NCBI GenBank assembly: GCA_958402445.1
Contig: CATXTO010000003.1
Location: 92,115 to 156,114 of the forward strand
Origin: an uncultured Eubacteriales bacterium
GTDB lineage: Bacteria > Bacillota > Clostridia > Oscillospirales > Oscillospiraceae
DNA: 64,000 bases
Direction of reading: 5' to 3'
The first letter of the stretch is position 1. Each line of letters opens with the position of its first letter. A model generated the notes under the pieces. It was not told where the DNA came from. It made no database searches and saw only the letters and a program-made list of their open reading frames with translations. Below, one piece after another: positions 32,797 through 41,326 of this stretch. The position numbers and the translations under genes are program-made.

Positions 32797-34989
32797 ATGG
32801 ATCACATGAAAAAGAAGAAAAACCAGGCGCTTCCTCTGGAACAGCAACAGCCTGTGGACCAAGTCCGGGAGGCGGAGGAGCAGTTTACCCTGGAGGATAT
32901 CTTAAAGGAATTTGGCGGAGATCAGCTTCCGAAGCCGGAAACCACGGCGGCGGAACCGGCCGATTCCCAGGCTCCTACCATCCGGTTTCAGACGGTAGAA
33001 CCGGATTCCAGAAAACGGGAAGAAGTGGGTTGGGACACGTTTTTAAGAATGGCAGAGGAGGAGCGGCGCACCGAGGCAGCAGAAAAACGGGAAGAGCCGA
33101 ACCGCCAAAGACCTCCCGCCCCGGCGCGGGAGGCGAGCAAAAGGCCGAGACCGCCCCGAAACAAGGTGCCGAGCGAGGAGCAACCGTCCGATGCGGGACG
33201 GAAGACCGAACATAAGGAACCCTTGGCGGATTCCATTTTGTTCGGCGGGGCACATCCTTTTTCGGAACAGAAGACTTCGCCGGAACAGGGGGAGCAGATG
33301 CCGGCGGAGCGAGAAGACAGGCGCAAGGCTGCCGCGTCCAGGTCAAAAACACGGCGAAAGCCGGCTCCCATCGTGACGCCGGAGGCTCTGTACCGGGAAT
33401 CCTCCCATGGCATCATTGGCATCAAGATCAGGCTGGTTATCTGTTTTTTGCTGGCACTGACCGCGATTGCCCTCTCGCTGTGCCGAGCCAACGGCTGGCT
33501 GGAGTTTAACAGAGAGGATTCCTTCCCGAATTTTACGGAGATGGCCCTTCTTCTCATCTGTTCGCTGCTGTCATATGACGTTTTGGCCGAGGGAGTCAGT
33601 AAGATCCTTCGTTTGCGGTTCCAGCTGACTAGTTTGCTGACGGTGGCGGTCGTTCTGGCGCTGATCGACGGCTCCTATTGCCTCACCACGACCCGGGCCA
33701 CCTACTGCCCGGTGGTCTGTCTCCTTCTGAGCGCAGCCCTGTGGGGCAGCAGCCAGACGGCTCAGGCTACCTGCGGCACCATGGACGTGGGGCGCAGGGC
33801 AGTGGAGCCGGAGGCGGTACTTCGGGAGCCGGCGTTGCTGCAGAAGCGGGCCGGCGTCCTGCGGGGAAAAGGGAGCCTGGCGGAATTTATGGAGGCCAGC
33901 CAGCGCCCGGCGGGTCCGGACCGGCTGCTGTCGACCTATGGGCTTGCGCTGCTGCTGCTTTCCGCGGCGGGAGCGGGATTGACCTGCCAGAGCAATTTGG
34001 AGCGGTTTGTTCAAAATTGGACGTCGATCCTGTTGGCCGGCATTCCGGTCCTGAGCTTTGTGACGGTGTCCCGTCCGTGGGCGATTTTGACCAGGAGGCT
34101 GCAGAAGCTGGGTGCGGCTCTGTGCGGCTGGGAGGGGGCGCGCCGGCTGGCCGGAAGCCTAGTGGTTCCGGTTTCTGATTATGATTTATTTCCTCCGGGA
34201 AGCCTGAAAATGAACGGTGTCAAGTTCTTTGGCCTGCAGGCGCCGGATAAGGTAGTGTCCTATGGAGCTGCGGTGACTTCCACTGCGGGCAGCGGCTTGC
34301 AAGAGATTTTTCGGGAACAAATGGAGCTGCGCAATGCCAGGCGGTATGTGGTAGGGAAGCTGCGCCGGTATGAAAACGGCGGCGTAGGCGCGGAAATCGG
34401 CCTGGATTCCGTATTGGTGGGTTCCCTGCGGTTTATGCAGTCCATGGGTGTGGATATGCCGGCGGGCACCCGGGTGAGCCAGGCGGTCTATGTTGCCATC
34501 AACGGGGAGCTCTCCGGAGTGTTTGCCGTGCATTACGGCGTAACCCGCGGGGCGATGGAGGGCCTGAACGTTTTGACCCACGGAAAGGGCCTGACGCCGG
34601 TTCTCACTGCCGGTGATTTTATCATTACGGATTCCTTCCTCCGCTCCAGATTCCGGGTCAAGGCCGGCAAGATTCAGATTCCGCCGCTGCCAGTGCGCTC
34701 TGAGCTGGCGGAGCGGGAGCCGTCGGAGAAAGCGCGGCAGTGCGTGCTGCTGACAAAGCCCGGTTTTGCTTCTCTGGCCCTGTCCGTGGCCGGTGCCCGG
34801 GCGCTCCATACCGCAGCGTCCTGGGGCGCGATAGTTAATCTCATCAGCGGGATTATGGGTATGGCGATTATGACGGTATTGGCCCACCTAGCTGCGCTGG
34901 AGGTGATGTCGGTTTCAAACCTGCTGCTGTTTCTGTTGGTATGGGCCGTGCCCTCCCTGCTGCTGTCTGGATGGACGCGAAATATTTAA
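32797..34989 (+). CDS. Degenerate P-type-ATPase-like membrane protein
   Basis: A 730-residue protein. Residues 1-200 are charged, Pro/Glu/Arg-rich and probably disordered. Six membrane helices follow (about 210-430), then a soluble region and two C-terminal helices. The layout is that of a P-type ATPase. The soluble part has VLVGSLRFMQSMGVDMPAGT and VYVAINGELSGVFAVHYGV, which align with the nucleotide-binding and actuator-linked segments of heavy-metal pumps, and LTAGDFIITDS, which sits where T-G-D-N is expected. However, the DKTGT phosphorylation motif is absent; VSDYDLFPPGS (Asp461) stands at that place, and GDGxND is also missing. It is probably a pseudo-enzyme with a structural or regulatory role. 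The start may be the ATG at 32797 or 32806. It lies 35 bases after rlmB. Confidence 0.65.
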   Translation: MDHMKKKKNQALPLEQQQPVDQVREAEEQFTLEDILKEFGGDQLPKPETTAAEPADSQAPTIRFQTVEPDSRKREEVGWDTFLRMAEEERRTEAAEKREEPNRQRPPAPAREASKRPRPPRNKVPSEEQPSDAGRKTEHKEPLADSILFGGAHPFSEQKTSPEQGEQMPAEREDRRKAAASRSKTRRKPAPIVTPEALYRESSHGIIGIKIRLVICFLLALTAIALSLCRANGWLEFNREDSFPNFTEMALLLICSLLSYDVLAEGVSKILRLRFQLTSLLTVAVVLALIDGSYCLTTTRATYCPVVCLLLSAALWGSSQTAQATCGTMDVGRRAVEPEAVLREPALLQKRAGVLRGKGSLAEFMEASQRPAGPDRLLSTYGLALLLLSAAGAGLTCQSNLERFVQNWTSILLAGIPVLSFVTVSRPWAILTRRLQKLGAALCGWEGARRLAGSLVVPVSDYDLFPPGSLKMNGVKFFGLQAPDKVVSYGAAVTSTAGSGLQEIFREQMELRNARRYVVGKLRRYENGGVGAEIGLDSVLVGSLRFMQSMGVDMPAGTRVSQAVYVAINGELSGVFAVHYGVTRGAMEGLNVLTHGKGLTPVLTAGDFIITDSFLRSRFRVKAGKIQIPPLPVRSELAEREPSEKARQCVLLTKPGFASLALSVAGARALHTAASWGAIVNLISGIMGMAIMTVLAHLAALEVMSVSNLLLFLLVWAVPSLLLSGWTRNI

Positions 34990-34993
34990 AGCG

Positions 34994-35031
34994 CTCGGCC
35001 CTGCTGGACGGTACGGTTCAGCGGGGCCGAG
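34994..35031 (+). terminator. Probable terminator after the P-type-ATPase-like gene
   Basis: CTCGGCCC-TGCTG pairs with CAGC-GGGGCCGAG across a 12-base loop, followed by TTATCT. It starts five bases after the stop codon. Confidence 0.6.
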
Positions 35032-35111
35032 TTATCTCCCATTTCCAGGTATAAAGTGAAAAATTCACCCTTTGGTAACAGAAATTTAAGGATTTTTAAG
35101 CCCACCCGGCG

Positions 35112-35140
35112 TTGACTTCGAGGGGAAAGTCCGGTATCAT
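35112..35140 (+). promoter_or_regulatory. Sigma-A promoter of the export operon
   Basis: TTGACT (35112-35117), 17 bases, TATCAT (35135-35140), about 50 bases upstream of the first start codon. Confidence 0.75.
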
Positions 35141-35188
35141 GCTTTTTAGATACGGTATAACAATGCCAGTGAATTTGGAGGACATGCT

Positions 35189-36598
35189 ATGAGCAAAAAA
35201 TGGATGGCGGCGGCGCTGACTGCGGCGATGCTGGCCGGTCTTGCCGCCTGTGACAATGGGCCGGGAGTTCAGGTTTATGTGGAAAATGTAGGCGTTTTGA
35301 CGGGAACTGGCAGTATTGCGGTAAACGATAAGTTTGCGGGGATCGTTGTATCAGAAAATGTGACGAAAATTGAGCGGGATTCTGAACGAACCATCGCGGC
35401 CCTGTATGCGGAGGAGGGAGCGGATGTCAGCGAGGGGGACGTTCTTTTTGCCTATGACTCGGATGAGCTGCAGCTCGCCCTAGATAAGCAGAGGCTGGAG
35501 CTGGAGGAAATGAAAAATACCTCCACCACGCTGAAAAGCCAAATTGCGGACCTGCAAAAGGATGAAAAGAAGGCGTCCAAGGATGAGAAGCTCCAGTATA
35601 CCATTGAGATTCAGTCCAAGCAGGCGGATTTAAAGGAAAACGAATACAAAATCAAGCTCAAAGAAAAAGAAATCGCGAAGGCGCAGACCGATTTGGGAAA
35701 TGCCGAGATACTCTCCCCGGTCAGCGGGCGGATTGTGTCCATCAGCGAGAACGGCACGGACAACTACGGCAATCCGCTGCCGTACATTACCATCCAGCAA
35801 TCTGGATCCTATCGGGTCAAGGGCACGCTGAATGAGCTGAATCGGGGCGCCATTGTGGAGGGGACGAAAATTTTGGTCACCTCCCGGACGGACAGCACCC
35901 AGACCTGGAGCGGAACAGTTTCCAGTATCGATCTGGAGAGCGCGTCTCAGGGCAACTCCACGGACGCCATGTACGGGATGCCGACCAACGAGATGACAAG
36001 CTCCAGCCAATACCCATTTTATGTGGAGCTGGACAGTATCGACGGCCTAATGCTGGGCCAGCATGTCTACCTGCAAGTCAACCAGGGCGGGAGCACCATG
36101 GGCAGCGGAATTTGGCTGCCTGCGTACTACATCTGCTTTGAGGAGACGGAGGAAGGGCAGGAACAGGGACAGGCGTATGTCTGGGCCGCCAACGGCAAGG
36201 ACCGGCTGGAAAAACGGAACGTAACGCTGGGCGGCTATGACGAGGCAACCAGCAGCTACGAAATCCTGGAGGGCCTCACAGAGGAGGACGCCATCGCAGT
36301 GCCGGATGAAAACTGCGCGCCCGGCGTGGCCGTGACCTATGAAAGGCCGGAAGAGACCACACCGCTTGACACCAGCGGGGGAGAGCCCGACCAGGGTGGA
36401 GATGCGGTTGACCCCGGGGTGAACAACGGGGTCGACGAGCCAGACGGAGGGGGTGGCTTACAGGACGATCCGGTGGGAGGCGATCCCAATGGCGCCGCCC
36501 CCATGCCCACTTTGGGCAATGCCGACGGCACGGCCAGCGATGGTAATCTTCCCGGTCATTCCGACGGTACGGCCAGCGGCAGCGACCTGGGGGGTTGA
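35189..36598 (+). CDS. Membrane-fusion (adaptor) lipoprotein of a MacB-type exporter
   Basis: A 469-residue adaptor. It has a lipobox LAGLAACD (Cys near residue 18), a beta half-domain, a lipoyl-like segment (IAALYAEEGADVSEGDVLFAYD), a coiled-coil hairpin (about 95-170) and a second lipoyl half (ILSPVSGRIVSISENGTD). Beta-barrel and membrane-proximal domains follow. The C-terminus (about 385-469) is Gly/Asp/Pro-rich and looks disordered. Adaptors of this type link a MacB-like permease to the outside. The operon order is adaptor, ATPase, second adaptor, permease. TTGGAGGAC precedes the ATG. Confidence 0.9.
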   Translation: MSKKWMAAALTAAMLAGLAACDNGPGVQVYVENVGVLTGTGSIAVNDKFAGIVVSENVTKIERDSERTIAALYAEEGADVSEGDVLFAYDSDELQLALDKQRLELEEMKNTSTTLKSQIADLQKDEKKASKDEKLQYTIEIQSKQADLKENEYKIKLKEKEIAKAQTDLGNAEILSPVSGRIVSISENGTDNYGNPLPYITIQQSGSYRVKGTLNELNRGAIVEGTKILVTSRTDSTQTWSGTVSSIDLESASQGNSTDAMYGMPTNEMTSSSQYPFYVELDSIDGLMLGQHVYLQVNQGGSTMGSGIWLPAYYICFEETEEGQEQGQAYVWAANGKDRLEKRNVTLGGYDEATSSYEILEGLTEEDAIAVPDENCAPGVAVTYERPEETTPLDTSGGEPDQGGDAVDPGVNNGVDEPDGGGGLQDDPVGGDPNGAAPMPTLGNADGTASDGNLPGHSDGTASGSDLGG

Positions 36599-36601
36599 TC
36601 G

Positions 36602-37390
36602 ATGATACTGGAATTGACAGATGTCTGCAAGGACTATAACCGGGGAAAAAACCTGGTCCCTGTTCTCAAACATGTGAATTTGCAGGTGAAGGAGGGGGAG
36701 TACATTGCGATTATGGGTCCCTCCGGTTCGGGAAAGACCACGCTGATGAACCTCATTGGCTGCCTGGATTTACCCACCTCCGGTACCTATATTTTACGAG
36801 AGCAGGATATGAGCGCACTCAATGACAACGCATTGGCGGAAATTCGCAACAAGCGAATCGGCTTTGTATTTCAAAATTTTTACCTATTGCCCAAGATGAC
36901 GGCCCTGGACAATGTGGCGTTGCCCTTGCTCTATGCGGGCGTCCCACCCAAGGATCGGCGGGACCGGGCCAAGGAGGCGCTGGAGGCCGTGGGCCTGGAG
37001 GACCGGCTGCATTTTTATCCCAATCAGCTCTCCGGTGGCCAGTGTCAACGGGTCGCGATTGCCCGGGCTATGGTGGGAAAACCGGACCTGCTGCTGGCGG
37101 ATGAGCCCACCGGCGCCCTGGATACGGCTGCAGGCAATCAAATCATGGGGATTTTCCGCGGCCTCAGTGATCGGGGCATGACCATCATCATGATTACCCA
37201 CGAGCCCTCCATCGCCGCCTGTGCGGACAAGATTTACCACATTCTGGACGGACAAATTCAGGAGACCCTGGCGCAGGCGACAGATGACAGCCAATCCCCG
37301 CAGGAACCGGTGAAGGACTTCCTTGCGGAGCTAAATCTGGACGAGCTGCTGGAGGGGCCAAAGGAGGAGACAGATCATGAAGAGGCGTAA
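36602..37390 (+). CDS. ABC transporter ATP-binding protein, MacB/LolD type
   Basis: A 262-residue ATPase with Walker A GPSGSGKTTLMN, a Q-loop VFQNFYLLPKMTALDN, the signature LSGGQCQRVAIARAM, Walker B LLLADEPTGALD and H-loop TITHEP-like IMITHEPS. The C-terminal tail of about 40 acidic residues is extra. It powers the permease encoded two genes on. It starts three bases after the first adaptor stop, behind GGGGGG, and overlaps the second adaptor by 14 bases. Such systems export peptides, antibiotics or other amphiphiles; the substrate here is not known. Confidence 0.97.
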   Translation: MILELTDVCKDYNRGKNLVPVLKHVNLQVKEGEYIAIMGPSGSGKTTLMNLIGCLDLPTSGTYILREQDMSALNDNALAEIRNKRIGFVFQNFYLLPKMTALDNVALPLLYAGVPPKDRRDRAKEALEAVGLEDRLHFYPNQLSGGQCQRVAIARAMVGKPDLLLADEPTGALDTAAGNQIMGIFRGLSDRGMTIIMITHEPSIAACADKIYHILDGQIQETLAQATDDSQSPQEPVKDFLAELNLDELLEGPKEETDHEEA

Positions 37391-39089
37391 AAAGATCTGG
37401 ATTCCCATTGTCAGTGCGGTGCTGGTCGTGGCTCTGGGCGGAGGTCTTGCCTGGTATTTTACCACCCGGAAAGGGGACGCGGTCAACGTATACCCGGTCA
37501 GCAACCTGACTGTGAGCTATTGGGGAGACAACGCCACCACATACGGCACCATAACCACCGATAAGCTGCAGACAGTTTACCTGTCGAACACCCAGGAAGT
37601 GACGGAAGTTTATGTTCAGGAGGGTCAGCAGGTGGCCAAAGGCGACCCGATTCTCGCCTATGACACCACGCTGTCGCAGCTTTCCCTGGACCGAAAGGAT
37701 TTGGAGATTCAAAAAACGAAGCTGCGGCTGGAGGATGCGAAAAAGCAGCTGGCTGCGATCAAAAAAATGAAGCCTATTTCTTATAAGCCCGCGCCCCCCA
37801 CCACGACCACCAAGCCGAAGCCCACGGAGCCGGTAAGTTTGACGCCGACCCGCCCGCTGAATGATAACGAGCGGTTCATGGTTTTGGGCAAAGGATCTGG
37901 AAACACGGCGGGAGACCCCAAGGTATTGTGGATCCGACAGAGCCAGACTTTCGACGAGAGCCTCATGGCGGAGATTTTGGGCGGCGCCAAAAAGCTATAC
38001 GTCATTTTGGAGACCCGGGAGGGGGATCGGCCGGCGGGCGAGGTGCTGAGCCGGATCGGGGTGTATTTCCAGGTGACGGAGACCACGGAGCCGGACCCAA
38101 CGGAGCCTACAGATCCCCCCACCACGCCGACGGACCCGACCACCACTCCGACAGAGTCTGAGCCGCCGGAGAGCAGCGGGGAACCGACGGAGACGGCCCA
38201 AACCACAGGTCAGACCCGCTCGGTAACCAAAAAGCACTATTCCTTCACCTTCTTTGTCATAGACGGCACGGAGGACCCAGGACAGGACGACGACGGCTCC
38301 TCCGACAATTCCGGCGGACAGGTCGATATGAACAGCGGTTATACCGCCAGTGAGATTGCCCAGATGCGGTCTGACAAGGAAAAGGAAATCAAGGATTTGG
38401 AGTTCTCTATCCGCATGGCGGAAGCGGAATACAAAATTATGCAAAAGGAGTTTGATAACGGTATCGTCACCAGCGAAATTGACGGCTATGTGGTGGGTGT
38501 GCTGGATCCGGCGGCGGCGCTGAGCGAGGGAAGCCCCGTGGTGAAGGTATCCGGCGGCGGCGGCTTTTTCATTGAGGGAACGGTCAGCGAGCTGGAGCGT
38601 AGCAGCCTACAAATCGGCCAGACGGTCAGCGTGACGTCGTGGAACGACGGCATGAGCTATGACGGGACCATCACATCCATCGGGGACTATCCCAGCAATA
38701 ACAATTATGGCTACGGGAGCGGGAACCCCAATGTATCCTACTATCCCTTTACCGTGAGCATCGGGGAAGACGCCAACTTTCAGGAAGGCAGCGGCGCGGA
38801 AATTACCTACGGCACGGCCAATCAGGAGGATAACGGCGTATATTTAATGAAAGCCTTCGTCCGGACGGAGAACAACCACAGTTACGTCTATGTGCGCAAC
38901 GACGCCGGCGAGCTGGAAAAACGGGAGGTCACCACGGGGGGCGAGCTGTGGGGTGAGTATATCAAGATCACCAGTGGGATCACGGAGGCAGATTCCGTGG
39001 CGTTTCCTTATGGCAAGGCCCTGCGGGAGGGCGCGCCTACCGCAGATGGTAATATGGACGAGTTATACCAAGGCTTATATAATTATTAA
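37377..39089 (+). CDS. Second adaptor protein with a large insertion in the hairpin
   Basis: A 570-residue protein with an N-terminal membrane helix (about 6-26; no lipobox Cys). The first lipoyl half (VTEVYVQEGQQVAKGDPILAYD) and first coiled-coil helix (to about 130) are followed by an insertion of about 190 residues: Pro/Thr-rich flanks (PTTTTKPKPTEP; TEPTDPPTTPTDPTTTPTE) around a folded-looking piece (about 155-235). The second helix starts near residue 320 (SEIAQMRSDKEKEIKDLEF), then comes the second lipoyl half (VTSEIDGYVVGVLDPAA). In Gram-negative MacA the hairpin tip touches TolC; here the insert takes that place, so it may reach the cell wall (inference). GGAGGAGAC precedes the ATG. 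Confidence 0.88.
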   Translation: MKRRKKIWIPIVSAVLVVALGGGLAWYFTTRKGDAVNVYPVSNLTVSYWGDNATTYGTITTDKLQTVYLSNTQEVTEVYVQEGQQVAKGDPILAYDTTLSQLSLDRKDLEIQKTKLRLEDAKKQLAAIKKMKPISYKPAPPTTTTKPKPTEPVSLTPTRPLNDNERFMVLGKGSGNTAGDPKVLWIRQSQTFDESLMAEILGGAKKLYVILETREGDRPAGEVLSRIGVYFQVTETTEPDPTEPTDPPTTPTDPTTTPTESEPPESSGEPTETAQTTGQTRSVTKKHYSFTFFVIDGTEDPGQDDDGSSDNSGGQVDMNSGYTASEIAQMRSDKEKEIKDLEFSIRMAEAEYKIMQKEFDNGIVTSEIDGYVVGVLDPAAALSEGSPVVKVSGGGGFFIEGTVSELERSSLQIGQTVSVTSWNDGMSYDGTITSIGDYPSNNNYGYGSGNPNVSYYPFTVSIGEDANFQEGSGAEITYGTANQEDNGVYLMKAFVRTENNHSYVYVRNDAGELEKREVTTGGELWGEYIKITSGITEADSVAFPYGKALREGAPTADGNMDELYQGLYNY

Positions 39090-39101
39090 GGAGGCGCGGC
39101 A

Positions 39102-40424
39102 ATGGAAAATATCAGACTTGCCTTTCAGGGCATTTGGGGCCATAAGCTGCGGTCTTTCTTAACAATGCTGGGTATCATCATTGGCATTGCCTCCATTATT
39201 ACGATTGTCTCCACCATCAAAGGGACCAACGAACAAATCAAGGAAAATTTGATTGGCTCTGGAAACAACGTGGTCTCGGTGCAGCTATACCAAAGCGACA
39301 GCGATTATCCCTACGACATGAGTTACAGCGATCCGCCCCAGGGGGTACGGACTATTTCCGAAGAGATGCGCCAGGAATTGGAAAAGCTGGACGGTGTGGA
39401 CAAAGTCTCGTTTTACCGATATCGGAACACTGCCGAGCAGGTTTATTTTCAAAACACCTCCTTTGGCGGCTCGATGTATGGGATTGACCATGCGTATTTC
39501 CAGGTGAATGGCTATCAGTTGACCAAGGGACGGTATTTTTTGGAGTCGGATTTTGCAGATAGCCGTAAGGTGGTAATACTCAACACCAAAGCCGTTACCG
39601 CCTTGTTTGCTGGAGAGGATCCCATTGGCCAGGTTGTGGAGATCCGGGGCGAGACCTTTACAGTGGTGGGAGTAGTGAACCAAATTAAGACCTTTACGCC
39701 GACCATTACCAGTTTAAAGGACTATGCTCTGTACGCGGACACCTCCTCCGGCTCCATCTTCATGCCAGAGAGCACCTGGCCGGTGACGTACCGGTTTGAC
39801 GAGCCGCAGAGCGTGGCGGTTCGGGCCAAGAATACGGACGCCATGACCAAGGCTGGCAAAAACGTGGCCGACGCCTTGACGGCCAGCCAAATTATTCCCA
39901 CAAACGGTGGGGTTTCGAATGAGCCAGTACCCGAGAACGCAGAAGAGGGCGGCGAGACCGGGCCGGCGGCGACGGCGTTTGCATACCGCAGCGAGGATCT
40001 GCTGGAGCAGGCGCAGCAGCTTCAGGATATGAGCAGCGCCACCAACAGACAGCTCATTTGGATTGCCAGCATTTCACTGCTGGTCGGCGGCATTGGCGTT
40101 ATGAACATTATGCTGGTGTCCGTCACGGAGCGAACCAGCGAAATTGGACTGAAGAAGGCCTTGGGCGCAAAAAAGCGCCGGGTGCTCCGGCAGTTTTTGA
40201 CGGAGGCCGCGGTCCTGACCTGTTTGGGCGGTATTTTGGGCGTTCTCGTGGGGATTGGTCTGGCGGAGATGATCTCCAGGCTCAATACGATTCCCGTGGC
40301 CATCAGTGTCCCAGCCATTATCATTTCCGTGGTCTTCTCTACGCTGATCGGCGTGGTGTTTGGCCTAATTCCGGCGGTAAAGGCTGCGAATTTGAATCCC
40401 ATTGAGGCGCTACGCAGAGACTGA
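39102..40424 (+). CDS. MacB/FtsX-type ABC permease
   Basis: A 440-residue permease. One membrane helix near the N-terminus (GHKLRSFLTMLGIIIGIASIITIV, about 11-38) precedes a large extracellular domain (about 45-300). Three more helices then follow (RQLIWIASISLLVGGIGVMNIM; ACLGGILGVLVGIGLAEM-like; ISVPAIIISVVFSTLIGVVFG). The conserved cytoplasmic loop TERTSEIGLKKALGAKKR and the end PAVKAANLNPIEALRRD are classic for MacB. This fits a four-helix mechanotransmission exporter. AAGGAGG precedes the ATG. It closes the four-gene operon before a strong hairpin. Confidence 0.96.
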   Translation: MENIRLAFQGIWGHKLRSFLTMLGIIIGIASIITIVSTIKGTNEQIKENLIGSGNNVVSVQLYQSDSDYPYDMSYSDPPQGVRTISEEMRQELEKLDGVDKVSFYRYRNTAEQVYFQNTSFGGSMYGIDHAYFQVNGYQLTKGRYFLESDFADSRKVVILNTKAVTALFAGEDPIGQVVEIRGETFTVVGVVNQIKTFTPTITSLKDYALYADTSSGSIFMPESTWPVTYRFDEPQSVAVRAKNTDAMTKAGKNVADALTASQIIPTNGGVSNEPVPENAEEGGETGPAATAFAYRSEDLLEQAQQLQDMSSATNRQLIWIASISLLVGGIGVMNIMLVSVTERTSEIGLKKALGAKKRRVLRQFLTEAAVLTCLGGILGVLVGIGLAEMISRLNTIPVAISVPAIIISVVFSTLIGVVFGLIPAVKAANLNPIEALRRD

Positions 40425-40461
40425 GCCATACCACCGTTTTGCAAGAGATACCCGCAAGACA

Positions 40462-40494
40462 AGCGGCGGCGGACCCGATTGGTCCGCCGCCGCT
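40462..40494. terminator. Terminator between convergent genes
   Basis: AGCGGCGGCGGACC pairs with GGTCCGCCGCCGCT around a five-base loop, followed on the plus strand by TCTATTTTG. It ends the export operon and the convergent SagB-type gene. Confidence 0.8.
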
Positions 40495-40524
40495 TCTATT
40501 TTGTGTGTATTCTAGGTGTTGCAG

Positions 40525-41295
40525 TTATTGGTCCGCTACGCGTCCTACAGACGCTGCGTAAATTACAAATTCGTCCGTTTTGCTGTCATTGGGTCCAGAG
40601 GGCAGGTGCAGCAACGCGTCGGCGGGGGCCTGGTGGTATGCGCCGATGGCACAGGCGCCGCAGCCGATGGCCTCGCAGGCCAGATAGAGATTTTGGCACA
40701 CATGACCGGCGTCTAGCAGCGCGTATTTCTGCGCTTTATTGTCATAGCGCCACTCGGAGCGGTAGGGAACTGCGGTCCAGACCAAGGAAACCGGCGCGCT
40801 GCCAAAAAAGGTTTGCCCGCAAAATGCCTCCGACAGGGCCTCGGAAAGAGACTCGCTGGGATACAAAAGCTCCAGCTTGTGTTCTATGGCCAGATAGTGA
40901 TAAACGCCAGGGACCAGCCCCTCCACCCGTTTGGCGAATACGTAGGTTTCCAAGGGGTGCCGGGCGCCTGCGGAGGGAACGGTACGAAGTGTCGCGGGCC
41001 TGGGGGAGACGCGCTTGACGCCCTGGGTGGCCCAGAGCAGAAAGGCCAGCTCCTCCAAGCGCAGGGGCGCATCCCCATAGACGCGACGGCTCCTCCGCCG
41101 TTCCAGCAGGGTCAGGAAGTCGTTGCAGCGAACCACGTCTGGGTAATTCCGCGGCAGAGGGATCACCTGATCTCCACCCCGGACGCGCTCCAGCGGCGGC
41201 TGTGGTAGCTCCAGCTCCTGATCGGTGGGCCGATCCTCCTCCAGTCCGGTATAGCCCTTCATTCCCTCCCGCAGGGTCATAATGTCTTGTTTCAT
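40525..41295 (-). CDS. SagB/ThcOx-type nitroreductase-family dehydrogenase
   Basis: A 256-residue FMN-dependent oxidoreductase-like protein. Key parts are RRSRRVYGDAPLRLEELAFLLWATQGV (FMN-phosphate binding start), TVPSAGARHPLETYVFA, GVYHYLAIEHKLE and the C-terminal DAGHVCQNLYLACEAIGCGACAIGAY. SagB-type enzymes dehydrogenate azolines to azoles in peptide natural products, but stand-alone members like this one, with no YcaO or precursor peptide gene nearby, probably serve in another redox step. GGAGGGAG precedes the ATG. It is divergent from nothing here; the next minus-strand gene, murC, lies beyond it upstream. Confidence 0.9.
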   Translation of the reverse strand: MKQDIMTLREGMKGYTGLEEDRPTDQELELPQPPLERVRGGDQVIPLPRNYPDVVRCNDFLTLLERRRSRRVYGDAPLRLEELAFLLWATQGVKRVSPRPATLRTVPSAGARHPLETYVFAKRVEGLVPGVYHYLAIEHKLELLYPSESLSEALSEAFCGQTFFGSAPVSLVWTAVPYRSEWRYDNKAQKYALLDAGHVCQNLYLACEAIGCGACAIGAYHQAPADALLHLPSGPNDSKTDEFVIYAASVGRVADQ

Positions 41296-41326
41296 CCTGT
41301 CTCCCTCCAGCCCGGTGGGCGGTTTT

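Noticed and set aside
40525..41295. Azole-peptide (SagBCD) biosynthesis cluster
   Set aside because: Only the SagB-type gene is present; there is no YcaO protein, precursor peptide or leader peptidase nearby.
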